DNA of 64,000 nt from Muraenolepis orangiensis (GCA_027704905.1 CM051019.1:21655495-21719494); one strand, 5' to 3'; numbered from the stretch's first letter, positions 20,523-31,430 are shown. A program made the numbers and translations. Notes: generated by a model from the letters alone, not told the origin.

Positions 20523-21801
20523 TCATAAGCAATTTTCTGACCCACAATGTGCATTTGAGGCATCTCCATATTGCATTTGTGTGTTCACTTTAGCATACAC
20601 TGAATGTTGCTTGGGTTCATGAAGTGACATAGGCTTAGAAGGAATGAACTGAGGTGCAAGTTTGTCCTTAGACATTGTTCTTGGATCCAAGTAGTCATGA
20701 TTGATCTCCTTTTTGTTTATCAACGTTTGTGAAATAAATGAATTGGCCTTAGCACTCAGCTTGTGATTTTTAATTTTCCTTTTTCCAAGTAGGAGTTCAT
20801 TCCATCCGACTGGTTTATTATGGAATATTTTCCACTTAGGATGCTCCGAGCTTGTAGCACATTCAATTTAGCCATGTGGGCTGCGATTTCCGCATTTAGT
20901 TGTGGCGGCAGTATAGCTCAGGAGGTAGAGCAGTCGCCTCTCAACCAAAAGGTCACTGGTTCGATCCCCCGGCTCCTCCTAGCAAAAACTGTCGGTGTCC
21001 TGCTCCTGACGTGCTGGCTGTCTCCTTGTGTGGCTGACTCCGCCGTCGGTGTATGAATGGGTGATGTGAGGCATGACTTGTAAAGCGCTTTGGATAAAAG
21101 CCGGCATTATTATTATTATTATTATAGTTGAAACTGCTCCTTCCTTATCCTTAGTTGTGCCGCCTCCACTTCTAGTTTGTGTGTCCTCTAATAGATTTTG
21201 TCTTGCCATTAAAGCTGCCAAGTCAGCCTCTGTTTTAAGACACAGAAGAAGAAGTAGAAGTAACAGATTTTCTTCCAATAGCTTGAGTTTTGTGATCTGG
21301 TGGCTCTGCACCCCACATTTGACACACTGTTGCTTGGTTGTACGGTATACGCCATCTTGTATATCATCTGTCATGATTATATGCATAGCCTGCATTTGTA
21401 CTTGAGGTTCATCCGATGATGGAAAATCAAGCACTCCTTCAGTTATTGTAGCCGGTTGACCAAGGCTGCTTTTGTGGAGAAATTCCTTACTCATTCCTTA
21501 GACTCACCCACTGTTTAAACTAACTTTGAAATGTGTCACTATATTCCACGATGCTGGCAAACCGTTCATTTTGTTCATCCTCTGGATAAGACATGCTGGC
21601 ATTTTCCCACAGTTGAATTAAACTCACCAAATTAGATTGCACATGTGATACATTTTCCCGCTTTCTCAGGAGTTCTTTTGTTTCTGGTAGGAGTCCTTTT
21701 AATTGATTCACGATGATTTTGCGTTCCCGTTGGAGTTTTTCCATTTGAAGTTTTTTTTCCTCTTTTTGCACACTCCATTTCATCATTTTAAACACCAGCA
21801 T
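20523..21801 (-). pseudogene. BEL gag N-terminal region, split by a SINE
   Basis: 21520-21801 gives LLPETKELLRKRENV and SYPEDEQNERFASIVEYSDT; 21200-21494 gives TEADLAALMARQNLLED; 20523-20723 continues to the DUF1759 core. Between them sits the SINE at 20903-21124. The coiled-coil-like lysine/glutamate-rich N-terminus is usual for this family. Confidence 0.65.
20903..21124 (+). mobile_element. tRNA-derived SINE with intact polymerase III boxes
   Basis: The A box 'TAGCTCAGGAGGTAGAG' and B box 'GGTTCGATCCC' are spaced as in a tRNA, followed by a body ('CTGGCTGTCTCC', 'GAGGCATGACTTGTAAAGCG') and an (ATT)n tail. It inserted into the BEL gag in the opposite orientation. The related truncated copy is at 115-330. 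The tRNA-like head is not a functional tRNA gene: no matching acceptor stem. Confidence 0.85.
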
Positions 21802-22180
21802 TTATTAGTCTCATGTTCCTCCTTTCATTTCTTTTAGATTTTCCTCGATACATTGTTTGATCATTTAACATACCACAGAACGAAAAGAAATTCCTCCGAA
21901 AAGCATCACATCCCCACATCAACGGAGATCTGATAAACAGCGGAGAAAATGCAAGCCGCGTCCCTTCCTTTTAATACGCAGCTTAATGCACACATCCACC
22001 GGTGAGGATCACCTGGCTGTCGGCCGCGTTGACGGCGGTTCCCAGAGCTGCAGCTTATTGTTAAAAGCCAGCGCTCTCCGACGATTGCTTAGTTTCATCA
22101 TCCTCTTCCCCTTGATCCGCTGCGTCGTCCGGTGATGTTTCTTCTTATGCCTTGTGGTTTTTTTTTTTTTTTTGACAAAA

Positions 22181-22439
22181 TGTAGCGACTGCAGGAGAAA
22201 AGTAAGAGGCTGACGTCGGGCCTGGTTGCCTTTGTCGGACGCACTACCAAAAAGATTTGCTGAGATCCAAAAATCTGTTTCACAAAATCATATTTAATGA
22301 TTATGAGCAACACGTAAACTTGCACAAAAAGTAATCAGTAACGTTACAGCTATCAAAGTGGCGGTCAACTAAAAATACAGCGACCCACTCACCCTCTCTT
22401 CCACGCACGCACGCACACAGTTTATTCATGGCTCATGCA
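22181..22439 (-). repeat. BEL 5' LTR, internally shortened
   Basis: 22181-22420 matches 18096-18333; about 165 bases present in the 3' LTR and in 52710-52885 are missing between 'CACACAG' and 'TTTATTCATGG'. Preceded inside the element by a 17-T run. Confidence 0.75.
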
Positions 22440-22485
22440 GTCCATATTTGTCAGAGGTCTGCAATGTATTGTACTTGTTACATAA

Positions 22486-22830
22486 CTATCTGAACCACTT
22501 AAAAAGAGCAAAGTTGGGTTTGAATGCCCTGGTAACCAGGGCTCCAACTGGAATGTTCTTGAGAATGCCCCCCTTAGCAAACACTTCTTAAAGCAGATTG
22601 TAGTTGTGCTTGAATTCCTCCTCATGCTTGGCCTGGAACTTCTCTTGGCTCATGTCCACTGAGCCGGGGAACAGCCCGCCCATGAACTGACGGTGAGCTG
22701 CACCTGAACTAGTCTGTGACACACTAATGAGGTTAACTTGTAGCGTGTTATTCAGCCAGCGCAGTAAGTTATAGCGGTTGCATGTTTCATTGTCATTGGG
22801 AGGCACAACTACATTGGTGCCATCTTGCAG
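22486..22830 (-). pseudogene. EB1/MAPRE-like calponin-homology domain, copy 1
   Basis: The minus-strand frame reads YNLLRWLNNTLQVNL, SSGAAHRQFMGGLFPGS, KFQAKHEEEFKHNYNLL, a stop, then GILKNIPVGALVTRAFKPNF and ALFKWFR. This follows the microtubule plus-end protein EB1 CH domain (LxWxN, CSGAAYCQFMDMLFPGS, VKFQAKLEHEYI..NFK.LQ, IPV..LV.. F..N..F.QWFK). One in-frame TAA follows NLL, so it is probably a pseudogene. No introns inside the domain, so it may derive from a processed transcript. Only the CH domain is present; the coiled-coil and EB homology parts are not. Confidence 0.75.
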
Positions 22831-23273
22831 CTTGGGCCCGGATGTTGCTTCAGGAGTGAACCACCCGGATATTGCTTCAGGAGTGAACCACGCGAGTCCT
22901 TGCCGACCGAGATTGTGCCTCCATCGTCACTCTCGTCAACTTTGATGTTGTCTTCACTGGGCTGAGACGTCTCCTCAGCGAAGACGTCGACAGCGTTGTA
23001 TAAATGGACCGGCGGTGCGAAGAGCACATGTCTCTCTTTGGTCACGGAATCGCCCGGAAGACGACCCCCGGCTCCCGTACCGGCAGCTTCAGCGTGGTCG
23101 GTGATAGAAATGATAGAATGAATGCCACTCGGCCTTATTATACATGGTGCCGTGGGGAATGTGGGCGAGGCCCCGTGGATTGGTACATTGCTAAATGTTT
23201 CAGTGCACACGGTGCGTGCATGGGACAAGCCCATAAGGCGAAGCCTGTAATAAATAGAACATTTTGTTGGCAA
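22809..23273 (-). CDS. Uncharacterised frame of repeat X, copy 1 (154 codons)
   Basis: No family recognised. It contains an acidic stretch (EETSQPSEDNIKVDESDDGG) followed by two GSLLKQ(H/Y)PG units and ends just before the EB1-like frame. The copy at 53279-53965 has about 11 such units and a 6-base deletion; both differences keep the frame. Whether it is translated is unknown; a capture from a host gene is possible. Confidence 0.3.
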   Translation of the reverse strand: MPTKCSIYYRLRLMGLSHARTVCTETFSNVPIHGASPTFPTAPCIIRPSGIHSIISITDHAEAAGTGAGGRLPGDSVTKERHVLFAPPVHLYNAVDVFAEETSQPSEDNIKVDESDDGGTISVGKDSRGSLLKQYPGGSLLKQHPGPSCKMAPM

Positions 23274-24174
23274 TGGCTAACTAGACAGTGTTGAAATGCT
23301 GTTAAGGGAGCGGGCATGCAGCTGTTGGTCTACAACAAATAGGCCGACCCCGATTTACACATCCTGTTGCCGTCCCCACACCTTTTTCCTCGTTTACCCC
23401 AGCTAGTTTTTGACTGTCTTTCCATCCTGTGGGCAGTCCTAGAAAGAGATAAATACTGGGAGCTCTCAGTATTGCGTTGGACTTCCCTATCCTCTCCACT
23501 ATGGCAGCTCCACATGGCAGCTGCACATTCAACAGATGTTCATACCATCTATCAGTCACTTTGCGGTCCTTTTTTTTTTTTGAGATTTATACTGCGGGAG
23601 GGAATGGGGAGCAAGCATTTTAATGTACTTGTTACAAATGGCAAATAAATATCTTGTATCCTTATCCTGTCATTGTTGCTTGTTCGCCTGCCTCTTCCGC
23701 GGGAGGGGAGAACATCCAGATACCTGATGGCATGCGTACAGGATTCTACATGGATAAGCCAACAAGAACCACACACAGTGCCCGTCTCTAGTGTACCCCC
23801 CACCAATTATGTACAAGCAGTTAGGCGTTTGTTGGCAAATAGATACTGGGATACTGTAATCCCAGCATATAGCAGGCATAGACATCACTTGTAGGGTTGG
23901 GTATCGTTTGAAATTTATCGATTCCGATTCTGCTTATCGATTCCGGTTCTTATCCATTTAGATTCCAAAATTGTGAAATAAAGAGGTCAAATGTTTTTTT
24001 AAATCTTTTAAGCATTAACTGAAAAATGTACAAACTAAATAGTATTTACTCAATACACACAATACAAAAACGTTTGTCCGAGCAGCAATAATGGCCAAAT
24101 GCTTGAACTAAAGTGCATTCAGTGCAGTACACCTAGCTGCCTGCAACAAAATAAACAAAGCCCGAGTCTAAAAC

Positions 24175-24262
24175 AGAGGGTTAAAGATTTATGCAACTTA
24201 ACAGTTCTTGTTAAGAAAAATCAGCATATCAGCCTTTTCTGGTAGTATGCGGGATCTTTCTG
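24175..24262 (-). pseudogene. hAT-B transposase C-terminus
   Basis: Reads ERSRILPEKADMLIFLNKNC then stop, the usual last residues of ZBED-type hAT transposases, just before the L2 tail at 24271. Confidence 0.75.
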
Positions 24263-24270
24263 GGCAAATA

Positions 24271-26318
24271 GTCAAGTCAAGTCAAGTCAAGTTTATTGTC
24301 ACTTCACAGTTTACAGTTTAGTATAAAGCAGTGATGTGAAATTCTTGTGTGCAATACCCGACGACAGACAGCAGTTATAGAATAAGATAAAATAAAAATA
24401 GATAAAAATAGAATAAAAAATAGAATAAGGAATATAAAATAAAAATAAAAAATGCAATTTATAAAATGCAAAAATCAGCACAGAAAAGAGCAATATATAT
24501 ATATAAATCAATGTAATAAAATATACATTGTTATATGTTATACGCCCTTGTTCAGCAGCCTGATGGCCTGACTGTGGAAGCTATCTCTAAGCCTATTTGT
24601 ACGACACTTGATACTGCGGTATCGCCTGCCTGACGGTAATAGTGAGTAAAGTTCGTGGCTGGGGTGGGCAATGTCTTTTATAATTCTTTTGGCCTTGGCC
24701 ACGCACCGCTGGTTGTAAATGTCCAGGAGGGAGGGGAGCTCACCTCCAACGATATACTGGGCCGTCCGCACCACCCTTTGAAGCGCTCTGCGCTCGAGTG
24801 CCGTGCAGTTCCCGTACCAGGCGGTGATACACCCTGTCAGAACACTCTCGATGGTACCGTTGTAGAATGTTCTCAGGATGCGGGGGCCCATGCTGAATTT
24901 CTTCAGACGCCTGAGAAAATACAGGCGTTGTTGGGCCTTTTTCACCACGTGTGTGGTGTGCGTGGACCATGTGAGGTCCTCGGAGATGTGCACGCCGAGG
25001 AACTTGAAGCTGCTGACCCTCTCTACTGCAACGCCGTTGATGGAGATAGGGCTGTGCTCTCCCCTCTGCCTCCTGAAGTCCACGATCAGCTCCTTGGTCT
25101 TCTTGACGTTGAGGGCGAGGCTGTTCTCCTGGCACCACTGCTCCAGCGATCCGACCTCCTCCCTGTAGGCTGTCTCGTCGTCGCCGGCGATCAGGCCCAT
25201 CACTGTCGTGTCGTCAGCAAACTTGACGATGACGTTGGAGCTGTGCATAGCCATGCAGTCGTGGGTGTAGAGGGAGTAGAGGAGAGGGCTCAGCACGCAT
25301 CCCTGGGGGGCTCCCGTGTTGAGGGTCAGTGGCTCTGATGTGGTGCTGCCCATCCTCACCACCTGGCGGCGGTCCGACAGGAGGTTCAGTATCCAGCTGC
25401 ACATGGATGGGGGTACGCCTAGACCTCTCAGCTTGGTGTCGAGCTTGGCAGGAACTATTGTGTTGAATGCTGAGCTGTAGTCCACAAACAGCATTCGCAC
25501 ATAACAGTTCTTCCCCTCCAAGTGGGAAAGGGCAGTGTGGAGGGCCATGGCAATTGCGTCGTCCGTGGATCTATTTTGACGATATGCAAATTGCCATGGG
25601 TCCAGCGTGGTAGGTAACACGGAGCAAATAAAGTCCTTGACCAACCTCTCGAAGCATTTGCTAACGATCGAGGTGAGGGCCACAGGTCTGTAGTCATTCA
25701 GGCATGTTACCTTGGTTTGTTTAGGGACAGGCACGATGGTGGATATCTTGAAGACCGCGGGGACAACAGCCTGGGACAGGGAGAGGTTGAAGATGTCTGC
25801 AAAGACTCCTGCCAACTGGTCTGCGCATGCTCTGAGGACGCGGCCCGGGATGTCGTCGGGGCCTGCCGCCTTACGGATGTTCAGCCGCTTAAAGGTGCGG
25901 CGCACATCCGCCTCCGAGATGCGCAGCTGGCTGGTCTCCCCAGTCGGTGCTGGCTTCGGCGGGCTGCCGTTTACGTCGAACCGAGCAAAAAATGTATTTA
26001 GCTCTCCTGGGAGGGAGGTAGAGGAGTTCTCTACACAACTGGTTCTCCCTCTGAAGTTCGTTATATTCTGCAGCCCCTGCCACATACCCCTCGCATCGTG
26101 TTTCTTGAATTTATCTTCCACTCTGTCCTTATACTCCCGCTTGGCAGTGACGATGGTCTTACGGAGGTCGTAACGGGCTCTCGTATATTCCTCCGTATTC
26201 CCGGAACCAAAGGCGGCGTTACGCGCATGTAGGGCAGCGCGAACATCGCCGTTAATCCACGGTTTCTGGTTGGGATATATCCGAACCGACTTGGTCGGAA
26301 CAACGTCATCTCCAGCAG
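24271..26318 (-). mobile_element. 5'-truncated L2 LINE
   Basis: The 3' end on the minus strand is a short (TTGAC)n run, 'AAACTTGACTTGACTTGACT', followed by hAT-B sequence. The 5' end lies near 26318, inside the hATC motif. The element keeps the linker and the full reverse transcriptase. Confidence 0.8.
24538..26318 (-). CDS. L2-clade reverse transcriptase, open but lacking the endonuclease
   Basis: An uninterrupted frame of almost 600 codons reads IRKAAGPDDIPGRVLRACAD, VPKQTKVTCLNDYRPVALTS, LFVDYSSAFNTIVP (catalytic D), GAPQGCVLSPLLYSLYTHDC, IVKFADDTTVMGLI (catalytic FADD) and FKFLGVHISEDLTWSTHT, ending RLLNKGV. All seven reverse-transcriptase blocks appear present. The N-terminal apurinic endonuclease is lost through 5' truncation; the apparent start MLSEMAFSY belongs to the hAT it inserted into. 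Long open state suggests a recent insertion, but the protein could not nick DNA. Confidence 0.85.
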
Positions 26319-26400
26319 TGTCTCCAGCAGTGGAGAAAACCCTCTCACTAGGGGTTGAGGAAGCATAGGAAAAGGCCATCTCCGAAAGCAAAGGATATGT
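26319..26400 (-). pseudogene. hAT-B transposase hATC motif
   Basis: Reads TYPLLSEMAFSYASSTPSER and VFSTAGDT, the conserved hAT dimerisation motif. Its upper edge meets the Gypsy LTR end at 26405 and its lower edge meets the L2. Confidence 0.8.
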
Positions 26401-26426
26401 GGTTTGTCACAACCAAAGGTCTGATG

Positions 26427-27466
26427 GTTTTGAACTGCTCAATGAGTACCAACTCGCTCAAAGATGCCAAGTCCTCCACTTTACACGCCGAACACCACCG
26501 ATCAAAAAGGGTTCTCTGTTCACGGGAGAAATCAACATTTGTCTGTGAAGGAGACTTTCTGAGAGTGCGAAAACGCTGTCTATACGCTTCCGGAACTAGC
26601 TCGTACACACGCAAGACAGCACTTTTCACACTCTCATAAATTAAGCTGTCAGCCATTGTTAACGAAGCACATGCCTCCTGCGCCTTACCAGTGAGCCTGC
26701 ACTGCAATAAAATTGCCCACATGTCCACTGGCCAATGCAGGGCATGTGCTATGCGTTCAAAGGCAGCAAAATAAGCCTCCACTTCAGACTCGCGAAAGAT
26801 GGGAACTAATGAGATATGCTGGCTAATATTGAAGGGTGCCTGGGAGTGGGAGAGTACTCCAGCTGGAGAGGAAGTAGCATCACGCATAGTGTTACTACTT
26901 TCCAACTCCAGCTTCCTCATCGACAGTTGGAATTGTCTATCCTTCTCCTCCTTTCTCTCTTCCCGGTCTCTCTCTTTCTCTTCCCGGTCCTCCCTGCGTA
27001 TAGCCGCCCTCTCCTCTAACTGGAGACGGGCTAAACACAGCCGTGTCCTCTCTTTCACACCAGAAGAGGCAGCAGAACCATGTTCGGAACCCACAGAGCC
27101 ATCACTCTCAGGTTCTGACACACCAACCCCCTCAATCTCAATTTTGGCAGCGGCAGCTCTTTTCGAAATAGCCCCACCCTTTGGGCTAAGAACACCTGCG
27201 GGAGACTCACCAGAACCATCGCCGAGCGTGATGTCCTCCGTCTCAACCTCCTGGGTCATGGGCAAGCTGAATACCTCCTGGTCCAATAACCCAGACAGCA
27301 CAGCTGCCTTCAATTCAGCTTTGCTTAACGAACTCTGGACAGAAATACCAAAATGTTTGGCAATTATCCATAAGTCTGCCTTTCTGCAGCCATCTACCTG
27401 TTCTACAGTAGGGTCTACCAAAAAGGCGTCCAAATTAAACGCTGCCATAGCCATCTCCTCTACCAC
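26427..27466 (-). CDS. Gypsy Gag with SCAN-like domain, C-terminally truncated
   Basis: An open frame of about 345 codons. The N-terminal third holds FNLDAFLVDPTVEQVDGCRK; residues ~150-185 form a charged helix (REDREEKERDREERKEEKDR); the rest reads FNISQHISLVPIFRESEVEA, WAILLQCRLTGKAQEACASL, YRQRFRTLRKSPSQTNVDFS and LSELVLIEQFK, the SCAN-like capsid region of fish Gypsy elements. The frame runs into the 3' LTR remnant at 26426, so the zinc knuckle and pol are missing. Confidence 0.8.
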
Positions 27467-27998
27467 AGAAAAAATGACTATGCAACCGAGTCCTCACACG
27501 TTACCACAACAAAAAACGGAGGGTACTCACCTACAAAATAATCCGTGCGCGACCACAACACATTCAAATAGCCACGTTCCTTTTTATACACACTAACCAA
27601 TCTGATTTAAATTACCACATCTACTACTAACAAAAAACAACAAATGTCGGTTCCTAACCAACTAACTAGGACCACCTGGTTTTCACTCTAACTATCCCAA
27701 CTAACTACTCCCCTAGCGGGATGAGGGCTACACCTATCTTCAGTCGCTTACCGATATCATCGCGCACTCCACCGGGGTACACGACGCGACGCCCCCCTCC
27801 CCCTAACCAACCAGGCGAATCCACCCGTTACCTATGTGGCATAAAATCTAAATGGTTAGGTTCACAACACAGGAACGAATTACAACGCGCAGCACGGAAA
27901 CACAATACAATTTACCAAAGAAAAACGCAAACCTACCTGACACGCTCCAATCGACAAGCCCACATGTCAGATACAACACATGGAACTCTACAATTGGG

Positions 27999-28016
27999 CA
28001 AAGGAACGAGCCCCCA
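27999..28016 (-). promoter_or_regulatory. Gypsy primer-binding site (tRNA-Pro-like)
   Basis: Immediately after the LTR end, the minus strand reads TGGGGGCTCGTTCCTTTG; the first 11 bases match the well-known proline-tRNA primer site. Confidence 0.7.
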
Positions 28017-28371
28017 TGTCACAACCAAAGGTCTGATGACCAAACAAATTACACCTGGACCGGGCTGTTGTGAAGCCAACCCGTCCAGTGAGCGCTTTTA
28101 AGCACAGGTCCCGGCAGGAATTTAGACAAAACGTTTGTTACAAGGGAAAATTATATTTATTCACTATGGGGAATCAAACCCACAACAACACAAAAACGCA
28201 TCGCATCCACACACTGTGGCAAACAGGTAACCTCTAACACTCCACTCTGGTCGGTGGCAATGACACAATGAGGCGCCCGGATGGGTGTCACATGGCAGGC
28301 TTTATCCACCCGTCCTATCGAGGCTGATTGCCGACAGCCGCCGCTCATCAGGCAATCAGCGCTCTCTAGAG
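28017..28371 (-). repeat. Gypsy 5' LTR, downstream part
   Basis: Part of the LTR from the hAT-A insertion to the CA end. The upstream part is 31289-31426. Confidence 0.75.
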
Positions 28372-31280
28372 CAGTGGTTCTTAAACTTTTTGTCTGACGA
28401 CCCCACAAAAAAAACTGGAGAGGTTTGGTGACCCCACTTTCCCAAAAGTGTGTAAGTGTGACGTCACGTTTCCGTAGCAACCGATTTTTTGTTCCAATCC
28501 AAACAAATTAACAACGTATGGACGATTATTTTATGGAAAAGGAACGATTTTGTGTGAATTAATTTACGAGTTTGCGTCTCCAATGATTTGAGTGATACAG
28601 AAGAGATTATTTTTATATAAACTTTATCTTTCATGCTAGCGCAAACTTTTCCTTTTAATACTCCAGAAGAATACATAAACGCCTCGACATGTTTCGATTG
28701 GTAGTGATTTTCACCTCGTAACATTGATTAATTTACATTTTGAAAGAAACAGCAATGCCATCTGCAGTTTGGTTGTTTGGAGGCGGGCTGTAAATCGCGT
28801 TGCCAGGACAACGTTATGCATTGCAAACCCATGGTAACGACTGTCAATCAAGCAAAAACAAATAGGCAATGTGTAAGAAAAGGCCTGGGCGGCAACAATT
28901 TATTAACGCAAACAAGAACTGGAACAAACAAAGCAATGAAACAAATGTCCAAATCAAACGGGAGTCAAGAGTCAACAGAGAGTGTATGATTGGAACGATC
29001 TCACTTCCTCTTATAACGGACGCCATGTCAATGAGAAGGATGGGCCTGCTTCCGCGAGCATAGCAGGTCAATTCGAGGATCGATGCTGCTCACAGCAACA
29101 CGAAGATTCTCCTCCATGCTGTTGAGACGACATCTGTATTTGTTCTTTATGTAGGCCAGGGACGAAAATGTCTTTTCGCACAGATAGGTTGATCCAAACG
29201 GCGTGAGGATGTCCATGGCAGCCTTGGACAACCCGGGGTATTCCTGCACAACTGACAGCCAGAATTCATCTAGAGTTTTTGAGGCAAACGACGCCTGCAA
29301 TGTGCGGTCGCTGGACAGCTCAATCAGCGCATCCTCGAGCTCAGATGGCAGGTTGTTTGAGGAGCAGTTGGTGAATGGTTGTCGTACCCAGTCAAAAGGC
29401 TCTACATTCTCCGTGAGGAAGTACTGATTGAATTTGTCGAGGAGACTACGAAGATGACAGGTTATTGACTCTTTCAATGAATTGGCATTCATGTCACTCT
29501 CCAAAAAGTCGTGCAGCTCCGAGAACATTTCAAAGTCCCCACTCTCTGCACGGGCTGCCCAACACTGCAATTTTTTTGTGAAAGCATTCACTTTGTCTGA
29601 GAGGGTCAGGATGTTTGTGCTGGGGCCTTGTAGTGACAGGTTGAGACTATTTAATTTGTCAAATATGCACGCCAGGTATGCAAGACGTGATAACCATCTC
29701 GAGTCAGTAAGATGGTCTGCAAGAGGGGAATGCACGTCTGAGAGGAAGGTGCGCACCTCGCTTCGCAACTCGAACAGGCGTGTAAGAACTTTGCCCCGTG
29801 AAATGACCTCTGAATGAAAAAGAAGGGATTCATGTGCAGACCCCATTTCCTGGCAGAGAAGGGCGAAGAGTCGTGAATTTAAAGGGCGCGATTTGATCGA
29901 ATTCACTATTTGGATTGCTGTTTGAAGAACATTGTTAAGCTCGGGTTCAAGTGTCTTGGATGCCAGGGCCTCCCTATGGATAATGCAGTGTGAACTTGAC
30001 ATGTGGTGCAACGCTAAGGACCTTGGCTTTCAGCCCTTTGTGTTTTCCCATCATAGCCCCGGCACCGTCAGTGCATATGCTTATGCATTTATCCCAATCC
30101 AGGCCTGTCTCCTCCATCCAACCATTAAGACAGTTAAAAATGTCTCCACCAGTACATCTTCCTTCCATTCCACTGTAGCGAATGAAAACCATTAAATGGG
30201 CTACATTAGTCAAGTCAGTAGACTCGTCTAACTGCAAAGAAAACCGGCTGTTTTTCACTCTCTCGATGAGCTGGCATTTCATATCATTAGCGATGTCGTT
30301 AATGCGTTTGGACATGGTATCATTGGAGAGGGGAATCTGTTTAAGCACACTTGCGATCTTTTCACCATGCATTGCTGTGGTCATCGCAATTGCTGCAGGA
30401 AGGATGAGGCTTTCAGCAATTGTGTGTGGCTTTTGTGCTTTGGCTACAAGGTGGGCCACTTTGTATGACGCTGCCAAGGCTTTGGTGGGCACAGTAGCTT
30501 GGCTATGCACAACGGTCTTTTGCCCATGCAGCGCAGCTTCTTTTCGTAAAAAAAATGTCATGGGTTTCTGAGCATCATCTGGATGTCGGCTTTCGAGATG
30601 TCGTCTCATTTTTGTGGGCTTTAAACTTTCATGTGCCAGAACATCGCCGCAAATAACACACTGTGGGTGGTCGAGCTCATGTTTTACCTGGCACGTGAAT
30701 CCATATTTAAGAAATTCTTTCAGGTATCGGCGACGCCTCGTTGGTGGGTCTTTTTTATTCTCACCACCGGCCAAACTTGTCCCATCTGAGGATCGCGGAG
30801 GAGTAGGTGCACAACTGGAGGTAGATGGCACTTCTGAGCTCATATCATTGTTTTTTAGCAGCCACCTGTCCATTTTTGATGAAAGTTATAACTAGGCTAG
30901 TGGCTAAAAAAGTGGCTAGTATCACAAACGTGGCTAGTAACGTGGCGAGTTAACTATGACGTATTGTAAAAAAACCGGGAAGAAATTGAGTTTGAACAGT
31001 GGGCGCAGATTGTTACATTGTTTCTATCATAGGACCAATAAACGATTCGAAACGCCATTTAAAGCTGGGCAACTTTTTTTCTCTCTCTCTCTCTCCCTCT
31101 TAACAGCGTGTAGGAATGAGAAAAAGGCAGATTTTCATTGTATTGACATTTTATTTTTCGTTGTTTCACCAGGTGTTATAACAGCTAATTTCCGACTGAA
31201 GTAACAAATAATTTTGCGACCCCACGGAAGTTTTTTGCCGACCCCGTTTGGGGTCGCGACCCCTAGTTTAAGAATCACTG
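28372..31280 (-). mobile_element. hAT element 'hAT-A', complete, with perfect 8-bp target duplication
   Basis: Both flanks read CTCTAGAG (28364-28371 and 31281-31288). The ends are inverted repeats CAGTGGTTCTTAAACTTTTT and ..CTAGTTTAAGAATCACTG; near the ends 'GACCCCAC' and 'GGGGTCGCGACCCC' recur. Length 2909 bases, with one transposase gene on the minus strand. Inserted in the Gypsy LTR. Confidence 0.92.
29028..30873 (-). pseudogene. hAT-A transposase with one frameshift
   Basis: Starts MDRWLLKNNDMSSEVPSTSS at 30873. A BED-type finger (CVICGDVL..HLESRH) is at about residues 70-100; the catalytic region includes FSLQLDESTDLTNVAHLMVF and CTDGAGAMMGKHKGLKAK. A small indel near 30000 shifts the frame at the CIIHREALASK block; the second frame then runs open for over 320 codons through DSRWLSRLAYLACIFDKLNS to LTPFGSTYLCEKTFSSLAYI and stops at 29028. 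Apart from this frameshift the protein looks complete at about 620 residues. Confidence 0.85.
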
Positions 31281-31288
31281 CTCTAGAG

Positions 31289-31426
31289 GAGAGACGGGCG
31301 GCACCTGGGAAGGAGAAACAAAAAGGGGCCAATACAACGGTGACACACATCAACTACAAATATAACATATACTAACCTGATGTTTACAAACATAACAATG
31401 TTAATGACCCACCCATGGACGTCACA
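31289..31426 (-). repeat. Gypsy 5' LTR, upstream part
   Basis: From the LTR start TGTGACGTCC (31426) to the hAT-A target duplication. Confidence 0.7.
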
Positions 31427-31430
31427 GGTT

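Larger units (their letters stand above)
18096..22439 (-). mobile_element. BEL/Pao LTR retrotransposon, internally deleted, with 5-bp target duplication
   Basis: The element is bounded by GTCCA at 18091-18095 and 22440-22444. The 3' LTR is 18096-18508 and the 5' LTR 22181-22439 (shortened inside). Between them, on the minus strand, lie gag, zinc knuckle, aspartic protease and a short integrase piece. Reverse transcriptase and RNase H are absent: the protease passes directly to the integrase zinc domain near 19130, and the integrase zinc domain passes directly to the far C-terminus near 18845. A SINE interrupts gag. It can only have moved with enzymes from another element. Confidence 0.85.
22445..23891 (-). 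repeat. Repeat X, copy 1 (unclassified, carries EB1-like sequence)
   Basis: Same order and very high similarity to 52902-54615: EB1-like piece, a frame with a 27-base repeat, about 350 bases with 'GGGAGCGGGCATGCAGCTG', a T-run, and a tail with 'AACATCCAGATACCTGATGG'. It is cut at 23891 by the hAT-B end; the uncut equivalent is at 54625 (CATAGACATCACTAGTCACC). No terminal repeats of its own were found. Confidence 0.75.
26405..31426 (-). mobile_element. Ty3/Gypsy element with SCAN-like gag, pol deleted
   Basis: On the minus strand: 5' LTR from 31426 (TGTGACGTCC...) to 28017 (...GGTTGTGACA), split by hAT-A; primer site TGGGGGCTCG at 28007-28016, as for tRNA-Pro priming; leader; gag; then only the last 22 bases of a 3' LTR (26405-26426). 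Flanking GGTT occurs at 26401-26404 and 31427-31430. All of pol and most of the 3' LTR are gone. The LTR net length is about 493 bases. Confidence 0.8.

Noticed and set aside
20903..20975. tRNA gene
   Set aside because: A and B boxes are present but there is no acceptor stem, and it continues into a SINE body with (ATT)n tail; a truncated relative is at 115-330.
24655..25338. 227-codon plus-strand frame
   Set aside because: Lies opposite the L2 reverse transcriptase, whose motifs are clear on the minus strand.
26799..27596. 265-codon plus-strand frame
   Set aside because: Serine-rich shadow of the Gypsy gag on the other strand.
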